From Pseudomonadota bacterium (GTDB lineage Bacteria > Pseudomonadota > Gammaproteobacteria > Burkholderiales > Burkholderiaceae_C): a stretch of 64,000 nucleotides of DNA. The notes below the pieces were generated by a model that was not told the origin of the DNA, did not search any database, and worked only from the letters and a program-made list of their open reading frames with translations. Below, in pieces: positions 48,940 to 57,107 of this stretch. Position numbers and translations under genes: made by a program. The DNA lies in assembly GCA_030538085.1 (NCBI GenBank), contig JAUNUR010000007.1:1-64000 (forward strand), written 5' to 3'. The first letter of the stretch is position 1; the number at the start of each line of letters is the position of its first letter.

Positions 48940-48967
48940 AAAAAAGCCTCCCCTCGGGAGGCTTTTT
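48940..48967. terminator. Rho-independent terminator
   Basis: AAAAAAGCCTCCC-CTC-GGGAGGCTTTTTT, a near-perfect stem with T and A tracts on both sides, so it can stop transcription from either direction. It lies 24 bp after the CsgG-type gene. Confidence 0.95.
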
Positions 48968-49012
48968 TGTTTTGTCCATCGCGCATCGCCGATCCGCGAT
49001 GCGCGGCGCGCC

Positions 49013-49151
49013 TTATTCCAACTCCAGATCAAAACTGCAATATCTCGTCATTCCAGCGCAAGCCGGAATCCAGACAGCCGTGCGCTGGGCAACATGGCTC
49101 CCGGCCTTCGCCGGGATGGGTGATTGGCGCCTTGAAGCAGAAATGGAATTA
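49013..49151 (+). repeat. MITE-like intergenic repeat, copy 2
   Basis: It starts TTATTCCAACTCCAGATCAA and contains CTGCAATATCTCGTCATTCC, then AGCGCAAGCCGGAATCCAG, a second palindrome CCGGCCTTCGCCGG and ends with CGCCTTGAAGCAGAAATGGA. The same order of blocks occurs at 13434, 62105 and, reversed, 63625. It sits between convergent genes. Confidence 0.85.
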
Positions 49152-49168
49152 CAAAGACACCAACCCGC

Positions 49169-51685
49169 TCAATTCGGCGCCACACCGAGCGCGCGCACGG
49201 TTTCAACGTCCAGATAGCCATGCACCGGCAAGCCGCGCGCCTGCTGGTAGCGGGCCACGGCATTGAGCGTGGGAGGCGCCAGCACGCCATCGGCCGGACC
49301 GGGGCTGAAGCCGGCCGATGTCAGGGCGCGCTGTACGTCGCGGATCTTGTCCGGAGACGTGTTGGTCTCGCACATCACTTCGCGGCGCTCCTCGCGCGGC
49401 TCGGACACCTTGACCTGCCAGGTCAGTGTTTCGTACTGTGCCGGCACATCCACCCAGCGCGTGCTGGCGGGCTGATCGACGACCTGGCGCGTTTCGGTGC
49501 GGTAAACCGCCGGCACCACCTCGTCACGCACACTGGCCTCGCGCGTGACGATCTGGCGCGACAGCGGCTGCACCATCTCGGGCACCGGCACGTCGCGCAT
49601 GCCGGCGGACTGCACCAGTTCATAGCGGGTGACGTCCTGCGTCTGCGCCGGCACCGGCACCTGGCGCGTGGTCTCGGGCCGTACCAGCACTTGCTTGGCC
49701 ACCGTTTTGTAAGTGGCGGGCACGCGCACGGTCTCGGTGCGGGCCGGCTCGACCTGCACGCGGCGCTTGATGGTGCGGTAAGCGCCCACTTGCTCCACCA
49801 GGCGCACGCCTGCAGGCTGCTCGGGCACATAGCGGTTCACGTTGCGGTATTCGGCCGGGATGCGTACTTCGCGCACCCAGGCGTCGGGCGCCACGGAGGC
49901 GTCGATCTGCACCAGCGGACGGCCCGCCACGGCAGCGGCGCGCAGCACCGGCTCGCCACTGGGGGTGGCCGTCAATTCGCCGTTGGCGTCGAACTTGTAG
50001 CCCATGGCGCGAGCGCGCTCGAAATCGACCTCTTGCCGGTACACGCTGTGGTACTGGGCCGGCACGTGCACGGTACGGGTGATGCCCTCGCGCACCACCG
50101 CCTGGCGCGTCACGCTCTTGTATTCGGCGGGCACGGCCACGTCGCTGGTGGTGGCGGGCGCCTTGAGCACCTGGCGCGTCACGGCCTGGTATTGCGCCGG
50201 CACCTCGACCAGGCACCACACATCGTCTTCAAGCTGGGTGTTGTCGGACGGCGTCATGCCGGTGTCGAGCACGCCGCGCGATGCCCCGCCGCTGGCCGCC
50301 GGCACCAGGCTGCGCCCGTCCACCTTGTAGCCCTTGAACTCGCCGGAGGGATCGACCACGAAGCCGCGCACCGGCACGACCTCGACCGCCTGCGCCACCC
50401 AGGCACGGCCCCGGCGCCATTCGCGGTAGGGCTCGCTGATCTTGACCTGCTCGGTGACGATCTCGTAGGCGGCGGGCACCTCGACCTTGCGCACCGTGGC
50501 GGGACGCACCTCGACCTGGTCGACCACGGTCTGCATCACGGGCGGCAGGGTCTGCACCTTGGTGGTGGCCTCGGCGCGCAGGCGCTGCTCGGCCACGCTG
50601 CGCATGGGCAGGCGCACCGGCACGTAGCGCAACACCTCGGGGCGCACCAGCACGCGCTCGACCTCGGTGCGGTAGCGCGGCTCGATGATCTCGGTGCGGG
50701 TGGTGCCCTCGGGACGGATCATCACCGTCTCCTCGACCTCCTTGTAGACCGCCGGCACCACGCGCTGGATGGTGTGCTCGGGCACGTCCACCACGCGCTC
50801 CATCACCGTCTTGTAGACGGGCGGCACGACTTCGACGCGCTGCCCCGCCTCGCGCGTGACCATCTGCTCGGTGCTGCTCTTGAAGATCGGCGCCAACGGC
50901 TCTTCGCGCGTGCCGGCGGGACGCACCACCACGTTTTCGGTGACGGTGCTCAGCTCGGCCGGCACGGCCACCTGGCGGCGCGTCTCTGGCTGCACCAGAA
51001 CCTGCTCGGTCACGGTCTTGTAGGTGGCGGGCACCACCTCTTCACGGCGAGTGGCGGGGGCGATCAGCACCTGCTCGCTGCGGGTTTCGAACTTGGCCGG
51101 GTACAGGATGTTGGCGAAGCACTGGTTGGCCGCGCGCGGAGGCGGAGGCGCCACTTGCTGCGCTACGGAGGTGGCCGCGGGAGGCACCGGGCGCGGCAGG
51201 TTGCCCGAAAAGCCGTTGTCGCACTGCGCCATGGTGGCGCGCACCGGCTGCCCAGCGGCGTCGCTGTACAGGTTGAGCGGCATGTCGGGGCTGAACGGCA
51301 CCCACTTGCCCACCAGCTCGGGCGTGATGTCGGGGCGGCCCTTGACGTGGCGGATACCCAGGTCACAGGCGCCGCGGGCGTAGTCGGCGGCGCTGTAGCG
51401 CAGCCCGGCGGCCTGCGCGGTGGCGCTGGATAGCTCGCTCAGCCGGATGGTGCGCACGCTGGCCTCGCCGGCCTTGCGGGCGGGCTTGCGGTCGGTGACG
51501 GGGCGGTAGAAACGCGCCGTGCCGGCCTGCACGGCGGCATCGCATTCGGCGGCGGTGTCGTAGCCGACGTTGCCATGCTGGTCGGTGACCATGCCGGCCT
51601 GTGCAACGGTGGCCAGCAGCAGACCACCGCCCAGCAGCATGGCCGAGCCGATAGGACGTTGGGTTTTCTTGGGAGTCGACTTCAT
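49169..51685 (-). CDS. Secreted protein of about 20 tandem beta repeats with a C-terminal peptidoglycan-binding domain
   Basis: An exported protein of 838 residues. The signal peptide ends at about residue 30 (ATVAQA). A unique domain to about 190 contains GIRHVKGRPDITPELVGKWV. From about 195 to 770 it holds some 20 repeats of 22-24 residues with consensus VPAxYKTVTxQVLVxPAxTR, interrupted by two longer insertions (GEFKGYKVDG, MGYKFDANGE). The end (about 775-838) is a PG_binding_1 domain: IRDVQRALTSAGFSPGPADG, LNAVARYQQARGLPVHGYLD. The repeats are predicted beta-strand pairs and could form a long fibre in the periplasm or on the surface, with the C-terminus anchored to peptidoglycan. I know of no function. 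It stands alone, convergent with the lipoprotein genes. Confidence 0.85.
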   Translation of the reverse strand: MKSTPKKTQRPIGSAMLLGGGLLLATVAQAGMVTDQHGNVGYDTAAECDAAVQAGTARFYRPVTDRKPARKAGEASVRTIRLSELSSATAQAAGLRYSAADYARGACDLGIRHVKGRPDITPELVGKWVPFSPDMPLNLYSDAAGQPVRATMAQCDNGFSGNLPRPVPPAATSVAQQVAPPPPRAANQCFANILYPAKFETRSEQVLIAPATRREEVVPATYKTVTEQVLVQPETRRQVAVPAELSTVTENVVVRPAGTREEPLAPIFKSSTEQMVTREAGQRVEVVPPVYKTVMERVVDVPEHTIQRVVPAVYKEVEETVMIRPEGTTRTEIIEPRYRTEVERVLVRPEVLRYVPVRLPMRSVAEQRLRAEATTKVQTLPPVMQTVVDQVEVRPATVRKVEVPAAYEIVTEQVKISEPYREWRRGRAWVAQAVEVVPVRGFVVDPSGEFKGYKVDGRSLVPAASGGASRGVLDTGMTPSDNTQLEDDVWCLVEVPAQYQAVTRQVLKAPATTSDVAVPAEYKSVTRQAVVREGITRTVHVPAQYHSVYRQEVDFERARAMGYKFDANGELTATPSGEPVLRAAAVAGRPLVQIDASVAPDAWVREVRIPAEYRNVNRYVPEQPAGVRLVEQVGAYRTIKRRVQVEPARTETVRVPATYKTVAKQVLVRPETTRQVPVPAQTQDVTRYELVQSAGMRDVPVPEMVQPLSRQIVTREASVRDEVVPAVYRTETRQVVDQPASTRWVDVPAQYETLTWQVKVSEPREERREVMCETNTSPDKIRDVQRALTSAGFSPGPADGVLAPPTLNAVARYQQARGLPVHGYLDVETVRALGVAPN

Positions 51686-52252
51686 GGTGCACTTCCTCGC
51701 GCGAACGAACCCGCTCCAGCGAGGGCGGGCATACGACCTTAAATAGTAACCGCAGGTGACCCGAAAAGGGTCGATCTGGCGGGCACTTGCGCGCCAAATG
51801 CAACACAGTGCTTGAATTCTTTCGGGGCGGCGGCGGCGGCGCCGTCAACGCGGCATGCCTGCGCACCTTCCCTGCCGGCGCCAGAAAGCGCTGACGGGCA
51901 GGTTCGCCGAGGTCTTCGAGGACAGGCTTTGAGCGCCTTCTCTTTCGAGGTTTTGCCAGCGGACAGCGGCTTGCTGTCAGGCGTGCTGATCCAGCACGCA
52001 TGCGTCGCCCGACCTGCGCGACTCAAACTCCCACGCGCGCCAGAACCTTGAAGAGGTGGCTCGGACACTGTTTCGCGTTCAAGAGAACAACTGATTCGTG
52101 GATGCAATGACGAAATGACCTCGCTGCGCTTCGATGATGGCGGCTGCGCCGCCATGACTCCAACCGAGTGCGAAGTGGCTCGCCCACCACCGACGTCATT
52201 TCGTCATGACGCGCGCAGCGGCGAAGTTATTTCGTCATATCCCCTAAAAAGC
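51686..52252. other. 567 bp without a credible gene
   Basis: The region upstream of the repeat protein contains its ribosome-binding site (GAGGAAG just before ATG 51685) and presumably its promoter. Open frames here, such as one on the minus strand from 52155 to 51739, have no signal, motif or ribosome-binding site that supports them. 52106-52135 shows the dispersed motif ATGACCTCGCTGCGCTTCGA, also seen near 5135 and 63780. Confidence 0.6.
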
Positions 52253-52999
52253 TCAGCCGCGCGGGCCGTGCCCCAGCATGTCAATGCGCGCGGGCGGCAA
52301 ATTGGCGAGCACGCGCTCGCGCCCTTGCTGCACCAGCCCCGCCGCCTGCCACAGCGACGGGCCATGCAGCGCATAGGTGAACTGCAGCAGGCGCCCGCCT
52401 GGCGCCAGCGCCTGCGCGCCGGCCTGCAGGATACGCTGGCGCACGGGCAGCGGGATCGACAGCAGCGGCAGGCCCGACACGATGAAGGCCACCGGCAACG
52501 GCACACCACTCTCGTCGCTCGGCCAGCCCGCCGATTGACACAGGCCGACCAGCTCGGCGGCGTCGCCATGCACCACATGGATCAGTGGAAAACGCCGACG
52601 CAGGTATGCCGCCAATGCCGCCGACTGCTCGATCACCACCAGCCGCTCGGGCGCTACGCCACGCGCCAGCAAGGCCGCCGTGATGACGCCGGTGCCGCCG
52701 CCAAGTTCGACCACCACCCCCGGCGCGGCCGGATCCACCCAGGCGGCCATGCGGCTGGCCAGCCGGGGCGAGCTGGCGCAAATGGCACCCACCGTACCCG
52801 GCTGGGCCACCAGTTCGCGCAGGAACAGGGATTGGGGCGAACGCGCCACCGCGCGATCCACAGCACGGCGCATGCGGGCCACGCCCACGCGCGCGGCGCG
52901 CATCGCCAGCGGCGGACCGGCGTCACGCCGCTGGAGCAGCGTCAGACGCGGGCGCGCATCACCGTTGCGAACCACGAATCGGGGCGGAGAAAAGCGCAT
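52253..52999 (-). CDS. Class I SAM-dependent methyltransferase, phospholipid N-methyltransferase-like
   Basis: A protein of 248 residues. After an arginine-rich N-terminus, RSPQSLFLRELVAQPGTVGA leads to the SAM-binding loop VVELGGGTGVITAALLARGV near residue 95. LVVIEQSAALAAYLRRRFP and VVHGDAAELVGL (post-I and motif II) follow. The arrangement PGTVGAICASSPRLASRMA before motif I is typical of the PmtA-like group that methylates phosphatidylethanolamine, though rRNA adenine methyltransferase-like annotation is common for relatives. Substrate not proven. It lies downstream of parB on the same strand, 113 bp away, the last gene of that cluster. Confidence 0.8.
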   Translation of the reverse strand: MRFSPPRFVVRNGDARPRLTLLQRRDAGPPLAMRAARVGVARMRRAVDRAVARSPQSLFLRELVAQPGTVGAICASSPRLASRMAAWVDPAAPGVVVELGGGTGVITAALLARGVAPERLVVIEQSAALAAYLRRRFPLIHVVHGDAAELVGLCQSAGWPSDESGVPLPVAFIVSGLPLLSIPLPVRQRILQAGAQALAPGGRLLQFTYALHGPSLWQAAGLVQQGRERVLANLPPARIDMLGHGPRG

Positions 53000-53112
53000 G
53001 CGGAAAATTCCGGGCTGGAGTTCGAAGCGCGCAGCTTACAACGTCCGGCGGTACGGCGGCCAGCGGCGGGGCATCATTTTCTATTTCAGGCAACTATTTG
53101 CAGGACGGCGTA

Positions 53113-54036
53113 CTAGCCTCGCAGACGCTCGATCAGGCCGTTCAGCTCCTCCAGCGAACCGAAGTGAATCGCCACCTCGCCCGCCTGCTCCACGCCGCCA
53201 GCGCGCTTGGTGCGCTTTTTCACGCGCACCTCGACCTGCGCGGTCAGCAGATCGGACAGCTCTTCCTCGACCCGACGCACGTCGCCCGACTTGTCGGCAT
53301 GGGGTTTTCGCGGCGCGGTGAGATTGAATTCAGCCCCCAGCTTCTTGACCAGCGCCTCGGTCTCGCGCACCGACATGTTCCGGGCCGTCACCTGGTGGGC
53401 CGCCGTGATTTGCGTGGCGCCGTCCAGCGCCAGCAGCGCGCGCGCGTGGCCCATGTCGATGTCGCCGGCCATCAGCATGGTCTGCACGGCGGGTGTCAGT
53501 TGCAGCAGGCGCAGCAGGTTGCTGGCGGCGCTGCGGCTCTTGCCCACGGCCTGCGCGGCCTGCTCGTGCGTCAGGCCGAAGTCCTCGGTCAGGCGGCGGA
53601 TGCCCTGCGCCTCTTCCAGCGGGTTGAGATCCTCGCGCTGGATGTTCTCGATCAGCGCCATGGCGGCGGCGGCCTCGTCGGGCACCTCGCGCACCAGCAC
53701 CGGCACCTCGGTCAGGCCCGCCAGTCGTGCGGCGCGAAAGCGGCGCTCGCCAGCGATGATTTCGTAGTCTGCGGCCCCGCCCTGCCCCAGGCGCCGCACC
53801 AGGATGGGCTGCATGATGCCCTGCGCCTTGATGGATTCGGCCAGCTCGTACAGCGCACCCTCGTCCATGCGCGTGCGCGGCTGGTACTGGCCGGGCACCA
53901 TGTCATCCAGCGCCAGCATCATGGGTGTGCCAGCCGGCGTGGTGGGCGCGTCATCGGCCCCCGCGCCCAGCGACAGCGAAGGCCCGAGCAGCGCATCCAG
54001 GCCGCGGCCAAGGCCCTTGGGTTTCTTGGTAACCAT
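53113..54036 (-). CDS. parB: Chromosome-partitioning protein ParB (CTPase)
   Basis: Binds parS near the origin, spreads as a CTP-dependent clamp and loads SMC. The 307-residue protein starts MVTKKPKGLGRGLDALLG, the conserved ParA-contact region. The ParB/Srx motifs are QPRTRMDEGALYELAESIKA and IIAGERRFRAARLAGL (the CTP-binding GERRxRA box), then ENIQREDLNPLEEAQGIRRL. The helix-turn-helix follows (THEQAAQAVGKSRSAASNLL). The C-terminal dimerisation domain ends GSLEELNGLIERLRG. ATG 54036 matches the family start. It is separated from parA by a hydrolase-like gene; three parS-like sites lie at 56.5, 57.8 and 59.2 kb. Confidence 0.97.
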   Translation of the reverse strand: MVTKKPKGLGRGLDALLGPSLSLGAGADDAPTTPAGTPMMLALDDMVPGQYQPRTRMDEGALYELAESIKAQGIMQPILVRRLGQGGAADYEIIAGERRFRAARLAGLTEVPVLVREVPDEAAAAMALIENIQREDLNPLEEAQGIRRLTEDFGLTHEQAAQAVGKSRSAASNLLRLLQLTPAVQTMLMAGDIDMGHARALLALDGATQITAAHQVTARNMSVRETEALVKKLGAEFNLTAPRKPHADKSGDVRRVEEELSDLLTAQVEVRVKKRTKRAGGVEQAGEVAIHFGSLEELNGLIERLRG

Positions 54037-54123
54037 CAAACAATCCTCATGTGGGCGCCGCCTCCGCAGGCGTTTGCGCCGCACAAGGCGCAGAACTATA
54101 CCGAACGCCACCGGGGCGGCCCA

Positions 54124-54690
54124 TCAGGCGCCCGCCGCGCGGGGCATCGGCACGTCCGTGCTCAACGTCAGCAGCAGCGCATGCCCCTCGCCCCAGTCGC
54201 CCAGGCTGGAATCCGCGCCAAGGCTGCCCCGCGCGCCCAGGTAAGCGACGTCGCTGCCCCAATCGGCGGCCAGCCGGCTGGCGGATTCAAGGCCGCAGAA
54301 CGGGTCGTCGCCACTGGCGACCAGAATGCTTTTGAACGGCAGGCGCTGCCGGGCCACGGGCGCCCAGCCGGGTATCCGCTGGCGGAGATCTTCGCGCTCG
54401 ACATCGAGCGGCGCCACCAGCAGCGCACCAGCCACGCGCGCCACATGGCGCGAATGCGCGGCCCACCAGGCGGCGAGGATGCAGCCCAGACCGTGCGCGG
54501 CCAGCAGCAGCGGGCCGCTGGTGGACAGCACGGCCTCCTCCAGCCGCGCCGTCCAGTCACCACGCAGCGGACGCCGCCAATCGTGCTGCTCCACCCGCTG
54601 GTAGCCATGCAGCGCCTCCCAGCGCGTCTGCCAATAGCCGGGGCCGCTTCCTTGCCAGCCGGGGAGGATGAGCACAGCGGGCCGATTCAC
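54124..54690 (-). CDS. RBBP9/YdeN-type alpha/beta-hydrolase fold protein, nucleophile serine replaced
   Basis: A protein of 188 residues of the RBBP9 family, starting PAVLILPGWQGSGPGYWQTR with the conserved PGW motif and HDWRRPLRGDW. The nucleophile elbow normally reads AHSLGC; here residues 65-70 are AHGLGC, so the catalytic Ser is Gly67 (codon GGT). The other triad residues are kept: Asp in VASGDDPFCGLE and His in DWGEGHALL. As written it should be inactive as a serine hydrolase, unless another residue takes over. It is inserted between parA and parB in the same direction, 87 bp before parB. Relatives occur in this position in Burkholderiales, a point of general recollection. Confidence 0.88.
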   Translation of the reverse strand: MNRPAVLILPGWQGSGPGYWQTRWEALHGYQRVEQHDWRRPLRGDWTARLEEAVLSTSGPLLLAAHGLGCILAAWWAAHSRHVARVAGALLVAPLDVEREDLRQRIPGWAPVARQRLPFKSILVASGDDPFCGLESASRLAADWGSDVAYLGARGSLGADSSLGDWGEGHALLLTLSTDVPMPRAAGA

Positions 54691-54766
54691 CAGTTTGCTC
54701 GAAAATTAATAGCTTCAAACTCTTGATTTATAAGGGCTGGAGCCGTATTTCATTGAAAAACCCGCT

Positions 54767-55546
54767 TCAACGCAACCCGCGTTGCACCATCTCGTGCGCG
54801 AAGGCGATGAACGCCTGGCTGCCCCTGGCCGATGGGTCGAACACCACGCCCGGCAGGCCGTAGCTGGGCGCCTCGGCCAGACGCACGTTGCGCGGGATGA
54901 CGGTGTCGAACACCTTGTCGCCATAGTGCGCCTTGAGCTGTTCGCTGACCTGCAGCTGCAGCGTGATGCGCGGGTCGAACATCACGCGCAGCAAGCCGAT
55001 GAGCTTGAGATCACGGTTCAGGTTGGCGTGCACCTGCTTGATGGTGTTGGTCAGATCGGCCAGGCCTTCGAGCGCGAAGTACTCGCACTGCATGGGCACG
55101 ATCACGCCCTGCGCCGCGCACAGGCCGTTCAGCGTCAGCATGCTCAGGGACGGCGGGCAGTCGATCAGCACGAAGTCGTAATCGGCGGCCACGCGGGCCA
55201 GCGCCTCTTTCAGGCGGCGCTCGCGGCGCTCCTCGCCCACCAGCTCGACCTCGGCGCCGGCCAGCTCGCGGTTGGCGCCCAGCACGGCGTAGGGACAGCC
55301 GGCCTCCTTCAGCTTGTCGGGCAGCACGGCGGCTTCGGCGATGGTGGCGGACTCGATCAGCACGTCGTACACCGAGCGCGCCAGCGTGCGCTTGTCAACA
55401 CCCGAGCCCATGGTGGCATTGCCCTGGGGATCCAGATCCACCAGCAGCACACGCTGGCCGATCTTGGCCAGTCCAGCGGCCAGGTTGACGGTGGTGGTGG
55501 TTTTACCGACGCCGCCTTTCTGGTTGGCGATACAGAAAATTTTCAT
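54767..55546 (-). CDS. parA: Chromosome-partitioning ATPase ParA
   Basis: A Walker-type ATPase of 259 residues that drives origin segregation with ParB. The deviant Walker A motif KGGVGKTTTTVNLA is at residues 10-23, followed by LLVDLDPQGNATMGSGVDK, a Walker B region DYDFVLIDCPPSLSMLTLNG and GVIVPMQCEYFALEGLADL. The C-terminal TVIPRNVRLAEAPSYGLPGV is characteristic of chromosomal ParA/Soj. It starts at ATG 55546 with a short GC-poor spacer before it. The 441 bp upstream gap (55547-55987) holds a repeat copy and no gene. Confidence 0.97.
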   Translation of the reverse strand: MKIFCIANQKGGVGKTTTTVNLAAGLAKIGQRVLLVDLDPQGNATMGSGVDKRTLARSVYDVLIESATIAEAAVLPDKLKEAGCPYAVLGANRELAGAEVELVGEERRERRLKEALARVAADYDFVLIDCPPSLSMLTLNGLCAAQGVIVPMQCEYFALEGLADLTNTIKQVHANLNRDLKLIGLLRVMFDPRITLQLQVSEQLKAHYGDKVFDTVIPRNVRLAEAPSYGLPGVVFDPSARGSQAFIAFAHEMVQRGLR

Positions 55547-55736
55547 TGCTTTTGAATCGCCAGCTTCAAACCGAAGGCGAGCAGGATGGAACCTGCGATT
55601 CTATTCAACCTAGAAATGGCAGTTGGATGCGCCCGAGCGTGCCGTGATGGGCGTGCCAAGCAAGACGCGAGGACGCGGCAGGCTCGTGCCTGCAAGGACG
55701 AGCAACGCCGCATGGCGCGGCCAGCGCGGTGCGATC

Positions 55737-55840
55737 GGGTGCATAGCGCGCTCACCCAACCGGTGAGTGTGATCGAAGCTGCGAAAGCCAGTGCCCATAC
55801 CAGTTATCCAAGGATGGCGAGCGGTCAACTGCCGTTTCTA
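55737..55840 (-). repeat. Inverted distant copy of the 3.1 kb repeat
   Basis: The reverse complement matches 3140-3244 over about 100 bp, including GAAACGGCAGTTGACCGCTC, CGCCATCCTTGGA and GGGTGAGCGCGCTATGCACC. A shorter related fragment (CTAGAAATGGCAGTTGGATG) lies just left at 55610-55630. It sits in the gap between parA and the next gene. Confidence 0.85.
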
Positions 55841-55987
55841 GGTTCAGCCAAAGGCTGGCGCGGGGCTGACTCGCCGCCTCGCCGGGGTGAAACAAGAAGG
55901 CCGCGCCGTGAATGTAGCCGCCAGTCAGCACGCGATGCACCCTTGCCAGCGATCCCGGATACCCAACCAAGGGAACGCCGCCCCTCG

Positions 55988-56419
55988 TCAAGAATTCTGC
56001 CGGCCCCCCAGATTCGCCACCAGCGCACCGACAAGACCGCACGCCGCGCCCGCCAAGGCCATCGTCAGCCACAGCGGCCATTGCGCACCCAAGCGCTCCG
56101 CACCAGTAACCAGCCCGAACACGGCCATCAGCAACGCACACAACCCCGCCCCCAACAGCGGCGCCTGCCAAAGCAGCGCGGCACCGCGCCGCAGATTCAG
56201 CAGCATCGCCAGCGGAAACAGCAGCGTGAACGCAGCCCCCAGCCCGACCACCACGCCCAGGGTCAGCATGGCCACCGTCAGCGCCACCATCGACGCGGGC
56301 CAATCGCCACTCTCCAGCCGGGCGAACACCGGCCACAACACCGCCAGCACCGGCCCGGCACTCAACCCAGCCCCCAGCGCCAGCCTGAAGGGCACGTCGC
56401 GATACCACGGATCAGCCAT
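55988..56419 (-). CDS. Small polytopic membrane protein, unknown
   Basis: A protein of 143 residues with four hydrophobic helices: LALGAGLSAGPVLAVLWPVF, MVALTVAMLTLGVVVGLGAA, APLLGAGLCALLMAVFGLVT and LWLTMALAGAACGLVGALVA. No catalytic motif. The ATG at 56419 overlaps the rsmG stop by 8 bases, so it is co-translated with rsmG. I do not recognise a family. The position between rsmG and parA is occupied by varying small membrane proteins in related genomes. Confidence 0.75.
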   Translation of the reverse strand: MADPWYRDVPFRLALGAGLSAGPVLAVLWPVFARLESGDWPASMVALTVAMLTLGVVVGLGAAFTLLFPLAMLLNLRRGAALLWQAPLLGAGLCALLMAVFGLVTGAERLGAQWPLWLTMALAGAACGLVGALVANLGGRQNS

Positions 56420-57107
56420 TTCCCCCCTCCTCTCGCCGCAGCCAGACAATGCAGCGCTCCGCATCCAGCCCCGGCACCCGCAATGGTTCCACGTGAAACA
56501 CCTCAACTCCCACCGGCAGCGCGGCGATTTCGTCCGCTGGGTGCTTGCCCTTCATCGCCATCCAGACGCCACCCTCGGCCAGGGCACCGTCCGACCATTG
56601 CACGAAATCAGGCAAGGAGGCAAAGGCACGCGAGATCACCACGCCATACGGATCGCGCAGGGTTTCTACCCTCGCATGCACGCCGCACAGATTGGGCAAC
56701 CCCAGTGTGCCCGCCGCCTGCTGAATGAACGCGGCCTTCTTGCCCACGGTATCCACGCAATCCACGCCAATCTCCGGGCAACAGATGGCGATCACCACGC
56801 CCGGCAGACCGCCGCCGGAGCCAACATCCAGCAGCCGGAGCGCCCGCCCCTGCGTGTGGCGGCGCAGCGGCGCGATAACGGACAGGCTGTCCAGCAGGTG
56901 GTGCGTGAGCATTTCCTCTGGGTCGCGCACCGCCGTCAGGTTGTAAACCTTGTTCCACTTGCCCAGCGAATCCAGGTAGGCCAGCAACTGGCGCTGCTGG
57001 TCAGCCGTCAGCGACAGACCGAGCGCGGCCAAGCCCTCGGCCAGCCGGGTAGCCCAGGCGTGGCGCGCGTCATCCGCGCTGAAATTGACAAAGTGCGGCG
57101 AACTCAC
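56412..57107 (-). CDS. rsmG: 16S rRNA (guanine(527)-N(7))-methyltransferase
   Basis: Methylates G527 of 16S rRNA; loss gives low-level streptomycin resistance. The 231-residue product has YLDSLGKWNKVYNLTAVRDP, the SAM loop LLDVGSGGGLPGVVIAICCP, DTVGKKAAFIQQAAGTLGLP and VISRAFASLPDFVQW, all typical of RsmG/GidB. No ATG fits; the start is GTG 57107, which overlaps the upstream membrane-protein stop (GTGA), so translation is coupled. A parS-like site (56485-56500) is embedded in the coding sequence, where it encodes VFHVEPL. Confidence 0.96.
   Translation of the reverse strand: MSSPHFVNFSADDARHAWATRLAEGLAALGLSLTADQQRQLLAYLDSLGKWNKVYNLTAVRDPEEMLTHHLLDSLSVIAPLRRHTQGRALRLLDVGSGGGLPGVVIAICCPEIGVDCVDTVGKKAAFIQQAAGTLGLPNLCGVHARVETLRDPYGVVISRAFASLPDFVQWSDGALAEGGVWMAMKGKHPADEIAALPVGVEVFHVEPLRVPGLDAERCIVWLRREEGGNG
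56485..56500. promoter_or_regulatory. parS-like site 1 (within rsmG)
   Basis: GGTTCCACGTGAAACA, 15 of 16 matches to the palindromic family TGTTYCACGTGAAACA. It lies inside the rsmG coding region. Confidence 0.85.

Noticed and set aside
51739..52155. Open frame of 138 codons on the minus strand upstream of the repeat protein
   Set aside because: No ribosome-binding site, signal, motif or neighbour supports it; composition matches intergenic DNA with a dispersed motif.
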